Shown: positions 54,988 through 63,747, numbered from the stretch's first letter. The stretch: DNA of 64,000 nucleotides from Ruminiclostridium sufflavum DSM 19573 (GCF_003208175.1 NZ_QKMR01000021.1:19024-83023); one strand, 5' to 3'. Notes: generated from the sequence alone by a model not told the origin. Numbers and translations: made by a program.

Positions 54988-55956
54988 ATGAATGCAAATA
55001 AAATAATATCAAAGGTAATAAAAGAAAAGGGCAGAATAAGGACGGTTTTCTTTATAGGCTGCGGAGGATCGATGATAGATCTTTATCCGGCAAATTATAT
55101 GTTGAATGCAGAGGCCTCCGACATAAGCTCATATATTTATACCAGCAGGGAGTTTGTGCTGTCATTGCCTAAAAGACTTGGAAACGACAGTCTGGTTATA
55201 GTATGCAGCCATTCCGGAAATACTCCAGAGAGTGTGGAGGCTGCTCATGCCGCCAAGGAAGCAGGGGCATATGTGATTACAATAACACATAACAAGGATT
55301 CAAAATGCACAGCGCCGGAATTTGTATCATGGGTATATCCATGGGGGGATGATGTTAAAACCGAATATGTTCCCGTAGGGATTTCTCTGCTGCTTGCTGC
55401 GGAGCTTATTGAAGCACAGGAGGGCTTTGCAAAGCACGAGGCGCTTATAAAGGCTATTGACCAGATAGACGGGGTAATTGGGAAAGCCAGATTGAAGGTT
55501 AATGAAGAATTATCCAATGTTTTTGCAAACAGCTGCAAGGAAAATCCGTTTTTCTATGTTCTGGGCAGCGGCTCGGCTTTCAGCCAGACATACGGATTTG
55601 TAATCTGTTCAATGATGGAAATGCAGTGGCAAAATTGCTGCCATATACACAGCGGTGAATATTTTCACGGACCCTTTGAGGTTACGGAAAACGGACTGCT
55701 GTATGTTATACAAATGAGCAGCGGAAAAACAAGAGAAATGGATGAACGTGCGCTTGCATTCCTGCGCGGGCATACCGACAGGCTTATAGTAATCGATGCT
55801 TTGGAATATGGAATGGACAGTATTGATTCTTCTGTTCGGGAGTATCTGGATTCCTCACTGTTTTATGCTATTAACTGTGAGCTCAGAGCAGCCCGGGGCA
55901 AATTATTCAATCACCCTGTTGAAACCAGGCGCTATATGGATATTGAGAAATATTAA
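54988..55956 (+). CDS. FrlB-like SIS-domain fructosamine-6-phosphate deglycase
   Basis: A 322-residue protein with two SIS (sugar isomerase) domains. FrlB splits fructoselysine-6-phosphate into lysine and glucose-6-phosphate. Shared features: FFIGCGGSMIDLYPA, CSHSGNTPESVEAA (phosphate loop), YVLGSGSAF, the HSGEYFHGPFEV catalytic region, an RLIVIDA strand, and the C-terminal ETRRYMDIEKY that resembles the RRYYGGLVEY end of E. coli FrlB. ATG start at 54988 behind AGAAGGGA. It is the single deglycase candidate in the locus. Confidence 0.85.
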   Translation: MNANKIISKVIKEKGRIRTVFFIGCGGSMIDLYPANYMLNAEASDISSYIYTSREFVLSLPKRLGNDSLVIVCSHSGNTPESVEAAHAAKEAGAYVITITHNKDSKCTAPEFVSWVYPWGDDVKTEYVPVGISLLLAAELIEAQEGFAKHEALIKAIDQIDGVIGKARLKVNEELSNVFANSCKENPFFYVLGSGSAFSQTYGFVICSMMEMQWQNCCHIHSGEYFHGPFEVTENGLLYVIQMSSGKTREMDERALAFLRGHTDRLIVIDALEYGMDSIDSSVREYLDSSLFYAINCELRAARGKLFNHPVETRRYMDIEKY

Positions 55957-55970
55957 GGAGGACGGTCGTA

Positions 55971-56831
55971 ATGGCTTACAATGTCAGTGTGATTGGCTTT
56001 GGAGATAATGTTGTTGACAAATACGAGCACATAAAAACTATGTATCCGGGCGGGAATGCGGTAAACTTTGCGGTGTATGCAAAAAAATTCGGTGCAGTCC
56101 GCAGTGCCTATATGGGTATTTTCGGAAACGATGCAGAAGCGGAGCATGTTATAGAGTGCTTGGGCAATGAAAGAATCGAGACAGTAAAGTGCCGTCAGAT
56201 GATAGGTGAAAATGGCTGCGCACGTGTAACGGTAATAAATAATGATCGTATTTTTCTGGGCTCAAATGAAGGCGGTATACGCGGTGAGGCACGATATGTG
56301 CTTGACCGCTTCGATCTTGAGTATATCAGGCAATTTGACCTGCTGCACAGCGGAAATTACTGCTTTACGGAACGTGAGCTTTATAAAATAAGAAATGCAG
56401 GTGTTTCTATAAGCTTTGACTTTTCTGATGATTCTACTGATGAATATTATAAGTCTGTGGCTCCTCTTGTTGATTTTGCGTTTATGTCCTGCAGTGATAT
56501 GAAGGAACATGAGGTTTTGGAACGTCTGAAAGCGGTACATGCTCTGGGACCGGAATTTGTATGTGCCAGCCGCGGAGCAGACGGCTGCATAGGCTATGAC
56601 GGCAGCCGCTTCTATACTCAGCCTGCCCTTCCGGTTACCAGAATGGTCGAAACTATGGGAGCCGGTGATTCGCTTTTGACGGCATTTCTTGTCGGTTATA
56701 TCAATGAACGGAAGGAAAAGGGAGCTGTCTGTGAAGAGGGAATTTCAAGATGTCTTTATAATGCGGCGGAGTTTGCATCTTTAGTCTGCGGATATGAAGG
56801 TGCGTGGGGATATCCTAAAATATATGAATGA
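55971..56831 (+). CDS. FrlD-like PfkB-family kinase 1
   Basis: A 286-residue PfkB (ribokinase-fold) kinase. It matches E. coli FrlD (fructoselysine 6-kinase) in GDNVVDKY, YPGGNAVNFAVYAKKFG, FDLLHSGNYC, ISFDFSD, LVDFAFMSC, the catalytic ETMGAGDS and YEGAWGYP. It should put a phosphate on C6 of a ketoamine. ATG start behind GGAGGACGG. 12 of its 17 Arg codons are CGN, against 1 of 18 in enolase. Spacing to the SIS gene is 14 bases. Confidence 0.88.
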   Translation: MAYNVSVIGFGDNVVDKYEHIKTMYPGGNAVNFAVYAKKFGAVRSAYMGIFGNDAEAEHVIECLGNERIETVKCRQMIGENGCARVTVINNDRIFLGSNEGGIRGEARYVLDRFDLEYIRQFDLLHSGNYCFTERELYKIRNAGVSISFDFSDDSTDEYYKSVAPLVDFAFMSCSDMKEHEVLERLKAVHALGPEFVCASRGADGCIGYDGSRFYTQPALPVTRMVETMGAGDSLLTAFLVGYINERKEKGAVCEEGISRCLYNAAEFASLVCGYEGAWGYPKIYE

Positions 56832-56844
56832 CAGGAGAAGCTGT

Positions 56845-57645
56845 ATGGAGATTAAAGCTGCAGGCGTAGGCTTTTGCTGCGCCGATGTATATGAAAAGCT
56901 TGGCTGTTTTTACCCGACAGGAAATGGCGTGGATTGGGGAATACATCTTTCAAGAATGGGAATTGACGTATCCATTGTAAGTGTGGTCGGGACTGATTCG
57001 TATGGTGAACGTATGAAACAGGAGCTGGAAAAGGAAAAGATAAATGTTGCGCACCTGCGCACCGAGCCGGGTGATACCTGCAAAATGATGATGGATCTGA
57101 AAAACGGGACAGACCGCGTGCACCTTGAGGAAATTGAAGGTGTCATGGAAAGCTATCAGCTTACGGCGGAGGAAATAGAGTTTGTTAAGAGCAATGATTA
57201 TATGCATACCGATTTATTCGGAAGAGTGCTGGAACATCTTGAGGAATTTCACCGGGCAGGTGTAAAAATTGTTATGGATTTTTCAATATTTTCACAAGAC
57301 CCCGAATATAACTGTGAAAGGCTGTTCCCGTATGTTGACTATGTATTTTTCTCCTGCGATAATACGGAGGAGGAGCCGCTTATCGCATGGATTAAGAAGA
57401 TTCACTCTTACGGGCCGAAAATTGTTACTGCAACACGAGGTGAAAAAGGAAGTATAAGCTATGACGGGGAAAAGGTATACCGATTTGGCATATTCCCCGC
57501 TAATGTTGTAAATACTGTGGGTGCGGGAGACAGCTATATAGCCGGCTTTACTTATGGAATAATGACGGGAAGGGACCTTCCCGCATGTATGGAAATGGGA
57601 GCGAGGCTGAGTTCGGAGGTCATTACAAGATTTGAACCATATTAG
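56845..57645 (+). CDS. FrlD-like PfkB-family kinase 2
   Basis: A 266-residue paralogue of the preceding kinase: GFCCADVYEKLGCFYPTGNGVDWGIHLSRMG replaces the PGGN sugar motif with PTGN; then VVGTDSYGERM, IVMDFSIFS, VDYVFFSCDN and the catalytic VNTVGAGDSYIAGF. The anion hole and catalytic Asp are kept, so it is probably active on a different but related substrate. The ATG at 56845 follows AGGAGAAG; the upstream frame overlaps kinase 1 and is rejected. Confidence 0.87.
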   Translation: MEIKAAGVGFCCADVYEKLGCFYPTGNGVDWGIHLSRMGIDVSIVSVVGTDSYGERMKQELEKEKINVAHLRTEPGDTCKMMMDLKNGTDRVHLEEIEGVMESYQLTAEEIEFVKSNDYMHTDLFGRVLEHLEEFHRAGVKIVMDFSIFSQDPEYNCERLFPYVDYVFFSCDNTEEEPLIAWIKKIHSYGPKIVTATRGEKGSISYDGEKVYRFGIFPANVVNTVGAGDSYIAGFTYGIMTGRDLPACMEMGARLSSEVITRFEPY

Positions 57646-57664
57646 GCTGAAAGGAAAATATAAA

Positions 57665-58519
57665 ATGTTGATTGATATGCATGTTCATCCTATTTTTTAT
57701 GACTTAATCTGCGAGGATGCGGAGGAGTTGGAGTTCCGGGGCAATACCTTCGGTGTTTTCAAGCAGGGGCCTATGAGTTTTGACGAGATTTTTGCGGAGA
57801 TGGCTTTCGGCGGAGTTGAGAAGGCCGCTTTGCTTGCACTTGACGTAAGCACTTCCTGCGGGGGCTTTGTTGTTACAAATGAACAGCTTGCAAAGCTTGT
57901 TTCGGCTCATCCGGATAAATTCTTCGGGTTTGCGAGTGTTGATCCTCACAGAAGGGATGCAGCCGATGTGCTGAAGCATGCGTTTGATACTTTGGGACTG
58001 CACGGCCTCAAGCTCAACCCGTCAAAGCAGAGATTTTATCCTGATGATAAAATGATGGAGCCCTTGTACAGGCTTTGTGAGGAATATGACAAGCCTGTTA
58101 TTTTTCATTCGGGAACCTCATGGGAGCCTGATACACCTGCAAAATACAGCCATCCTCTTGCATTTGAGGAGGTTTTTATTCGCCATCCGGACCTTCGCTG
58201 CTGTCTTGCACATTTCGGCTGGCCATGGGTAAGAGAAATGGTCATGCTTATGCTTAAGTATCCGAATGTTTATACCGACACATCGGTTTTATATCTGGAT
58301 TCGCCGGAGGAGTCTATGAAGCGCTTGTTTACGGTTGATATGGGCCCGTTATGGTATGAAAGAAGCTTATGCAAGCAGGTTATGTTCGCTTCGAACACGC
58401 CGCGCTTCCGCGCTTTTAAGCTGAAACAGGCGCTTGACAAGGTGGAAATGCGCGATTATGCGAGGCGTGCGTTATATTCGGAAAATGCAGAGAGGTTTTT
58501 ATTTGGAGGTGCGCTGTAG
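57665..58519 (+). CDS. Amidohydrolase-2 family TIM-barrel hydrolase
   Basis: A 284-residue metal-dependent hydrolase of the ACMSD/Amidohydro_2 type. Metal motif IDMHVHP at the start, LHGLKLNPSKQRFYPDD, VIFHSGTSW (His), LAHFGWPW (His), NVYTDTSV and a C-terminal SENAERFLFGG that is typical of the family. Family members are hydrolases, decarboxylases or lactonases. ATG start behind AAAGGAAA. Its stop shares a base with the start of the YjbQ gene (TAGTG). Confidence 0.87.
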   Translation: MLIDMHVHPIFYDLICEDAEELEFRGNTFGVFKQGPMSFDEIFAEMAFGGVEKAALLALDVSTSCGGFVVTNEQLAKLVSAHPDKFFGFASVDPHRRDAADVLKHAFDTLGLHGLKLNPSKQRFYPDDKMMEPLYRLCEEYDKPVIFHSGTSWEPDTPAKYSHPLAFEEVFIRHPDLRCCLAHFGWPWVREMVMLMLKYPNVYTDTSVLYLDSPEESMKRLFTVDMGPLWYERSLCKQVMFASNTPRFRAFKLKQALDKVEMRDYARRALYSENAERFLFGGAL

Positions 58520-58947
58520 TGGTAAAACTTGAAACGCTAAGGATTCTTACGCATAAGGCGGAAGAATATATTAATATTACAAAAGAGGTGCATAAAGCGG
58601 CGGAGAGCTCCTGTATCAAAAACGGTCTTGTAGCGGTTATCACAGCTCATACAACGACAGGTATAATTGTAAACGAGGCTCTGCCATGTGTTGAAACGGA
58701 TATATCAGAAACCCTGGACAGGCTGGTGCCGCAGGAGGCACCCTATGCCCACGCGCATTTCCTGCCCAGCTATGGCGCAACGGGCAATAATTCAACAGGA
58801 CATATTAAAAGTGCCATGGTAGGGAATAACTGTATTTTCCCGCTTATTGACGGGAAAATTGTCTGCGGCGGAGCTCAGGATATATATCTTGCAGAGTTCG
58901 ACGGTCCTCAGCTGAGACGCGTATTCATCCAAACAATAGGAGAATAG
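58519..58947 (+). CDS. YjbQ (UPF0047) family protein
   Basis: A 142-residue protein of the small YjbQ family: AVITAHTTTGIIVNEA, NSTGHIKSAMVGN and the end block GGAQDIYLAEFDGPQLRRVFIQ. Three conserved His suggest a metal or phosphate site. E. coli YjbQ has weak thiamine-phosphate-synthase activity; the true role is unknown. GTG start overlapping the upstream stop by one base, so it is translationally coupled and belongs to the operon. A terminator-like hairpin follows at 59005. Confidence 0.9.
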   Translation: MVKLETLRILTHKAEEYINITKEVHKAAESSCIKNGLVAVITAHTTTGIIVNEALPCVETDISETLDRLVPQEAPYAHAHFLPSYGATGNNSTGHIKSAMVGNNCIFPLIDGKIVCGGAQDIYLAEFDGPQLRRVFIQTIGE

Positions 58948-59250
58948 CCGTTATACTCAGTACAGTACTATAATATTGAGCCGCTGCCATCGGTCATATA
59001 CATGAAGCAGATGTTCTTTCGCGATTATTACATGCGGGAGGAGGTCTGCTTTTTTGTAATGGGTGCTTTTGCATGAACTGTTTCAACAACGGAAAATCCA
59101 AAGGTCTTGTTACCAAATTGTGATGGACATAGTCATGCTGTTTGGTATAGAATAAGGTTTAAACATAAATAATTATAGCTGAATTGAAGAAAATAAATTG
59201 CGTTGAATTATTTTATGCTTGAATTATTATATTTAAGTAGGTGGAGAGAT
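58948..59250 (+). other. Non-coding gap before the potassium channel gene
   Basis: About 300 bases. It holds the terminator hairpin at 59005-59056, then AT-rich sequence with no gene. I looked for a c-di-AMP (ydaO-type) riboswitch, which often precedes potassium uptake genes, and did not see its conserved cores. Confidence 0.5.
59005..59056 (+). terminator. Terminator of the frl-like operon
   Basis: AAGCAGA / TCTGCTT with a large inner loop, followed by TTTTT. The stem is short for a loop of this size, but the position after the last gene fits. Confidence 0.55.
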
Positions 59251-60633
59251 TTGGATTTAACTTATAAGAAATTAAAAAATAAAAGATATAATTTTTTCAG
59301 TATTGCTCCGGCAAGGGCGATAGTGATTAGCTTTGCGATTTTAATACTTTTGGGTGCGATTCTTTTGTCCATGCCCTTTTCGTCCAGATCCGGAGAATGG
59401 ACTCCGTTTGTCAATTCGCTGTTTACTTCCGCCTCGGCATCCTGCATAACAGGTTTGGTGGTATATGATACTTACGGACACTGGTCAATTGCGGGGCAGA
59501 TTATTATTTTGCTGCTTATCCAGATAGGAGCCTTGGGGATTATTACCTTGGCTACCTTTTTTTCGATATTGCTCAGGAAGAAGGTAGGAATACGCGGAAT
59601 GATACTTGCCAAGGAGTCGATAAACTTTTTCAGCTATCCCGATGTTCTGGAAATAATAAAAAAGATTGTAAAGGTGACTTTTATTTTCGAATTTATCGGA
59701 GCAGTCATCCTTTCTGCCAGCTTTGTACCGGAATTCGGGGCAATAGGCCTGTATATGGGGATATTCACCTCGATATCTGCTTTCTGCAATGCAGGCTTTG
59801 ATGTTACAAGTGCTGCTGTAGATGGCTCGTATTTATGCATGATACCATTTAACGATAATCTGGTTGTAATGAATACGGTTTCGGTATTAATTATTATCGG
59901 GGGACTTGGTTTCTCTGTATGGAGAGACTTGTATGAATACAGAATAAAAAAACAGCTTACATTTTACACAAAGCTGGTTCTTTTTATTTCGGCTCTGCTT
60001 CTTGTATTGGGGGCTTTATTCTTCTTTGTCAATGAATACAATAATCCTAAAACTATGGGCTCTATGAGTGTGCTTGAGAAAATCAACACTTCCTTTTTCC
60101 ATTCTGCGTCAATCAGAACGGCGGGCTTTTATTCAATAAACTTCGGTGACATGAAGGAGATGTCAAAGGTGTTTTCTGTCTTTCTCATGTTTGTAGGAGC
60201 TGCACCCGGCTCCACAGCGGGCGGCATTAAGGTGACTACTTTAGGGGTGCTGGTTATGGCTGTTTTTTCCCAGATACGCGGTTCCGATAATATTGTTTTG
60301 TTCAAAAACAGGATAAATCAGCAGACAGTTAATAAAGCATTGTCGATAACCGGGCTCAGCATTATTTTCATTATGGTTATTACTACTGTTATTGTCTCAA
60401 TTCAGCCCTTTCATTTTATTGATATTTTGTTTGAGATAACCTCTGCTTTTGGTACAGCCGGACTGTCGATAGGTGTCGTGCCCCTGTTTAATAGTGCAAG
60501 CAAGGCATTGCTTATTTTGGCTATGTTTTTCGGCAGGGTCGGTTCCCTATCCTTTGCTGTTGCTTTGACAATGAAGCAGTCAAGAAGAAACTCCGATATG
60601 GTATATCCGGAAGCTAAGATTTTAGTGGGATGA
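59251..60633 (+). CDS. TrkH/KtrB-family potassium channel subunit
   Basis: About 460 residues with four M1-P-M2 repeats. The four selectivity-filter loops are readable: TSASASCITGLVVYDT, SISAFCNAGFDV, SASIRTAGFYSINF and ITSAFGTAGLSIGV, each with its conserved Gly. It forms the membrane part of a K+ (or Na+/K+) uptake system; the usual cytoplasmic RCK partner (KtrA/TrkA) is not in the window. The TTG at 59251 follows GGTGGAG and is preferred to the upstream ATGs, which lack a ribosome site. Confidence 0.92.
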   Translation: MDLTYKKLKNKRYNFFSIAPARAIVISFAILILLGAILLSMPFSSRSGEWTPFVNSLFTSASASCITGLVVYDTYGHWSIAGQIIILLLIQIGALGIITLATFFSILLRKKVGIRGMILAKESINFFSYPDVLEIIKKIVKVTFIFEFIGAVILSASFVPEFGAIGLYMGIFTSISAFCNAGFDVTSAAVDGSYLCMIPFNDNLVVMNTVSVLIIIGGLGFSVWRDLYEYRIKKQLTFYTKLVLFISALLLVLGALFFFVNEYNNPKTMGSMSVLEKINTSFFHSASIRTAGFYSINFGDMKEMSKVFSVFLMFVGAAPGSTAGGIKVTTLGVLVMAVFSQIRGSDNIVLFKNRINQQTVNKALSITGLSIIFIMVITTVIVSIQPFHFIDILFEITSAFGTAGLSIGVVPLFNSASKALLILAMFFGRVGSLSFAVALTMKQSRRNSDMVYPEAKILVG

Positions 60634-60721
60634 TATTTTGGTGAGCACTGAAGTACAATACGGCTGAAGCCTTTCACAGATAAAATATGAGACTCTGCAA
60701 TATTCTTCTCAGGGCGGATTG

Positions 60722-60751
60722 TTGAATTCCTCTGCAGCAAAATGTTATACT
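60722..60751 (+). promoter_or_regulatory. Promoter upstream of mtaB
   Basis: TTGAAT (60722-60727), 18 bases, TATACT (60746-60751), about 45 bases before the mtaB start. Confidence 0.45.
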
Positions 60752-60794
60752 AAGGTGAGTTTATTGCAGGGATTACGGAGGGACACAAACAGAA

Positions 60795-62171
60795 ATGGTT
60801 GGTTTAAGTAATGAGAAAGCAGATTTAACCTTGGACAGTGAAGAGTTTTATTCTGCTTACGGCCGAAGAAAAAGAGCAGCGGTATTTACTCTTGGCTGCA
60901 AGGTTAACCAGTATGAATCGGAAGCAGTATCGTCCATGTTTCAACAAAACGGTTATGATATTTTATCCTTTGAAGAACGGTCAGATGTTTATTTGATTAA
61001 TACATGTACGGTTACAAGCCTTAGTGACAGAAAGTCCAGGCAAATGATAAGAAAGGCAAAAAAGAATAATCCCGATGCTGTTGTTGTGGTTATGGGATGC
61101 TATGCCCAGACCTCCTCAGACGAGGTCTTGAAAATACCTGATGTGAATTTAGTAATAGGCACTAAGGACAGAAGCCGTATATTAGAGCTTATCAGCAGAA
61201 TTGAAAAAGGTGAATGCAAAATAAATGCGGTTGATAATATTATGTCGGCAAGGGATTTTGAAGAACTGAAAGTAAGCTCATATAAGGAAAGAACCAGAGC
61301 TTACCTGAAAATTCAGGAGGGCTGCGGTCAGTTCTGTTCTTATTGTATCATTCCTTATGCCAGAGGCCCGATCAGGAGCAGAAAACCGGAGGACATACTT
61401 GAAGAGGTAAGGGAGCTTTCCGAAAACGGTTTTTCAGAAATTGTTCTGACAGGTATTCATCTTGCCTCATATGGAAAGGATATTAAAAATACAGGTTTAA
61501 TTGATATTATGCAAAGCTTAAATATAATTAAAGGAATTAAAAGAATAAGAATAGGCTCGCTGGAGCCTACTACTATTACGGAGGAATTTGTTAATGCCGC
61601 AAACCGTATGTCAAAGCTGTGTCCTCATTATCATTTGTCTTTACAAAGCGGCTGTGACAAAACTCTCAAAGCTATGAACAGAAAATATACAACGGAGGAA
61701 TACAGAAAAAGTGTCGGGCTGCTTAAAAAGCACATTAAGGATGCGGCTGTGACAACAGATATAATGGTAGGCTTTCCGGGTGAGACAGAAAAGGACTTCG
61801 AAGCTTCTCTGAATTTTGCACATGAGATGGGCTTTTCAAAAATACATGTTTTTAAATACTCCCCGAGAAAGGGGACTCCCGCTGCTGAATTTGCCGATCA
61901 GGTAAGTCCCGGGGAAAAAGAGAGAAGAAGCCAGTTGATGCTCCAATTATCTGATACTCTTGAAAGGGAGTATCTTGAAAGCTATACCGGCAGGGAGATG
62001 GAGGTATTGTATGAGCAGCAGCTGCACGGCAAAAAGGAATTTATGGAGGGGCTTACCAAAAACTATATAAGAGTAAAGGCAAAAGGCGGCGTTGAATTGA
62101 AGGGTGTTTTAAAAAATACAAAACTGGAGAAAATAGAAGGAGCTTTATTTGAAGGAAATATTAGTTTGTAA
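60795..62171 (+). CDS. mtaB: tRNA t6A37 methylthiotransferase MtaB
   Basis: A 458-residue radical-SAM enzyme that converts t6A37 of tRNAs to ms2t6A37. N-terminal MTTase domain with FTLGCKVNQYESEA, NTCTVT and MGCYAQ (cluster Cys), then the radical-SAM motif CGQFCSYCIIPYARGP and a C-terminal TRAM region. KVNQYE separates it from MiaB and RimO. ATG start 12 bases after GGAGGG. About 25 residues precede the MTTase domain, slightly more than usual; a start at an inner codon is possible. Confidence 0.95.
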   Translation: MVGLSNEKADLTLDSEEFYSAYGRRKRAAVFTLGCKVNQYESEAVSSMFQQNGYDILSFEERSDVYLINTCTVTSLSDRKSRQMIRKAKKNNPDAVVVVMGCYAQTSSDEVLKIPDVNLVIGTKDRSRILELISRIEKGECKINAVDNIMSARDFEELKVSSYKERTRAYLKIQEGCGQFCSYCIIPYARGPIRSRKPEDILEEVRELSENGFSEIVLTGIHLASYGKDIKNTGLIDIMQSLNIIKGIKRIRIGSLEPTTITEEFVNAANRMSKLCPHYHLSLQSGCDKTLKAMNRKYTTEEYRKSVGLLKKHIKDAAVTTDIMVGFPGETEKDFEASLNFAHEMGFSKIHVFKYSPRKGTPAAEFADQVSPGEKERRSQLMLQLSDTLEREYLESYTGREMEVLYEQQLHGKKEFMEGLTKNYIRVKAKGGVELKGVLKNTKLEKIEGALFEGNISL

Positions 62172-62295
62172 AGAGGTTGCAAAAGGTTGCAGGATGTATT
62201 AGTATAGATATGTAGGATTATCCATGTATTAGAATGTAAATTATATAGTGTTAAAAGGGACAATTTAAGGACAGTTGCGGTAGGAAGGTGATATA

Positions 62296-62562
62296 ATGGG
62301 AATTAATGAAACAATGATGTTTAATGTAGACAAGGAAAAAGATAATCAAGCAAAAGAAATTCTGATTACTGTATATAGAGCACTGAAGGAAAAGGGGTAT
62401 AACCCTATTAACCAAATGGTTGGATATATATTGTCGGGAGATCCTACTTACATTACCAATTATAAAAATGCACGAAGTATTATAAGAAGATTAGAGAGAG
62501 ACGAATTGTTAGAGGAAGTTTTGAAATTTTATCTTGAAAGCAACAATAATGTTTCGGAATAA
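62296..62562 (+). CDS. IreB-family regulatory phosphoprotein
   Basis: An 88-residue protein of the UPF0297/DUF965 family. In Enterococcus, IreB is phosphorylated by the Ser/Thr kinase IreK on N-terminal Thr and modulates cephalosporin resistance. The N-terminal [12 protein letters not shown] and the [23 protein letters not shown] core are conserved. ATG start behind GGAAGGTG. In most Firmicutes it stands between alaS and ruvX; here mtaB precedes it. Confidence 0.92.
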   Translation: MGINETMMFNVDKEKDNQAKEILITVYRALKEKGYNPINQMVGYILSGDPTYITNYKNARSIIRRLERDELLEEVLKFYLESNNNVSE

Positions 62563-62576
62563 TTATTTATAATAAT

Positions 62577-62607
62577 ACAGGCATTCTCATTAAAAGGGGA
62601 TGCCTGT
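62577..62607 (+). terminator. Hairpin between ireB and ruvX genes
   Basis: ACAGGCAT / ATGCCTGT with a 15-base loop, followed by TAATTT. Weak terminator or attenuator. Confidence 0.5.
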
Positions 62608-62702
62608 TAATTTACAGCCAAATTGATAAGCAGCAGAGGCCTTAGACAGCATCAGCCAATTATGGCTGAATTTTTGATACGGGTATAATATGGAGGGAAT
62701 AA

Positions 62703-63125
62703 ATGCGGGTTTTGGGTATTGATTACGGAGATTCGAGGATCGGTATTGCTGTCAGTGACCCTATGGGCTGGACTGCACAGGGCGTTGAAACTGTAAAATG
62801 CAAAGACGGCTTAAAAAAGGCATTGTCCAGAATAATGGAAATAATCACCGCATATGAGGTGAAGGATATTGTCATTGGATATCCTTTAAATATGAACGGC
62901 ACTAAAGGGCCAAGGGCCGAAAGAACGGAAGAGTTCATTGAAAAGCTTGGAGGTTTCGGAGAATTCAATATTGTTAAATGGGATGAAAGGCTTACAACAG
63001 TATCTGCTCATAGAGCAATGAATGAGCTCGGTGTTAAAGCCTCAAATAAAAAAAATATTGTTGATACAATGTCGGCAGTTTTTATTCTGCAAGGATATCT
63101 GGACAGGCAGGCAAATAATAAATAA
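62703..63125 (+). CDS. ruvX: Putative pre-16S rRNA nuclease / Holliday junction resolvase-like RuvX
   Basis: A 140-residue RNase-H-fold nuclease (YqgF). Conserved acids in LGIDYGDSRIGIAVSDP and VKWDERLTTVSA, IVIGYPLNMNGTKGPRAE in the middle, and the C-terminal NIVDTMSAVFILQGYLD with the last Asp. YqgF processes the 16S rRNA 5' end in E. coli. ATG start behind GGAGGG. Linked to ireB and the DUF1292 gene as in most Firmicutes. Confidence 0.94.
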   Translation: MRVLGIDYGDSRIGIAVSDPMGWTAQGVETVKCKDGLKKALSRIMEIITAYEVKDIVIGYPLNMNGTKGPRAERTEEFIEKLGGFGEFNIVKWDERLTTVSAHRAMNELGVKASNKKNIVDTMSAVFILQGYLDRQANNK

Positions 63126-63254
63126 AATGTTGGAAATAACGTGCAAGTGTGTTATTATAAAACGGTATTTGAATAATTCATGATGTATTAATTAATACTA
63201 ATTTACACATGATTCTGAAAACATAAAAATAGGATATTTCAGGAGGAAATATAT

Positions 63255-63542
63255 ATGAGTGAAGATGAAAGAGATGATATTGTCGTTTTAATTGGAGAGG
63301 ATGGAGAAGAGGTTGAGTTTGAACATCTGGACACAGTTGAATTGAATGGAAACGAATATGTTATTTTGCTTCCGCTGGAAGAGCAGGAGGATGACGAGGT
63401 TGATGAGGTTGTTATCCTGAAGGTAGATCATAATGAAGACGGCGAAGATGCTTTTATAACAATTGATGACGAAGAAGAGCTTAATGAAGTTTTTGAAGAG
63501 TTTAAAGAGAGAATGGAAGAAGAATTTGATTTTGAAGATTAA
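63255..63542 (+). CDS. DUF1292 family protein (YrzB-like)
   Basis: A 95-residue, strongly acidic protein (many Asp/Glu). DDIVVLIGEDGEEVEFEHLDTVELNGNEYVILLPL is the DUF1292 pattern; function unknown. It follows ruvX, the standard ireB-ruvX-yrzB order. ATG start behind AGGAGGAAAT. A terminator follows. Confidence 0.93.
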   Translation: MSEDERDDIVVLIGEDGEEVEFEHLDTVELNGNEYVILLPLEEQEDDEVDEVVILKVDHNEDGEDAFITIDDEEELNEVFEEFKERMEEEFDFED

Positions 63543-63621
63543 ATTTGATTAATAACTGAAAGCTTAAAAGCTGCCGGTGGGAATGTACAGCTTTACACTG
63601 GGGGTAAATCAGAAAAATATT

Positions 63622-63657
63622 AAAAACTATAGGTGGTAACAGCCTGTAGTTTTTTTG
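63622..63657 (+). terminator. Terminator after the DUF1292 gene
   Basis: AAAAACTA..AGG / CCT..TAGTTTTTTT hairpin with a nine-base loop and T-run. Confidence 0.82.
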
Positions 63658-63730
63658 TTTTATGGGCTTTAGCCTGTTGAGCATAAGGCAAGTTTCTCGG
63701 CAGAGAAATGAGCCATGCGAAACAATAAAC

Positions 63731-63747
63731 CACCCGCTATGCGGGTG
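63731..63747 (+). repeat. Left-end hairpin of the IS200-type element
   Basis: CACCCGC - TAT - GCGGGTG, a perfect 7-bp stem with a three-base loop. IS200/IS605 transposases recognise such subterminal hairpins in single-stranded DNA. Confidence 0.75.

Noticed and set aside
58948..59250. c-di-AMP riboswitch before the potassium channel gene
   Set aside because: I looked for the conserved cores of the ydaO-type motif and found none; only a terminator-like hairpin is visible.
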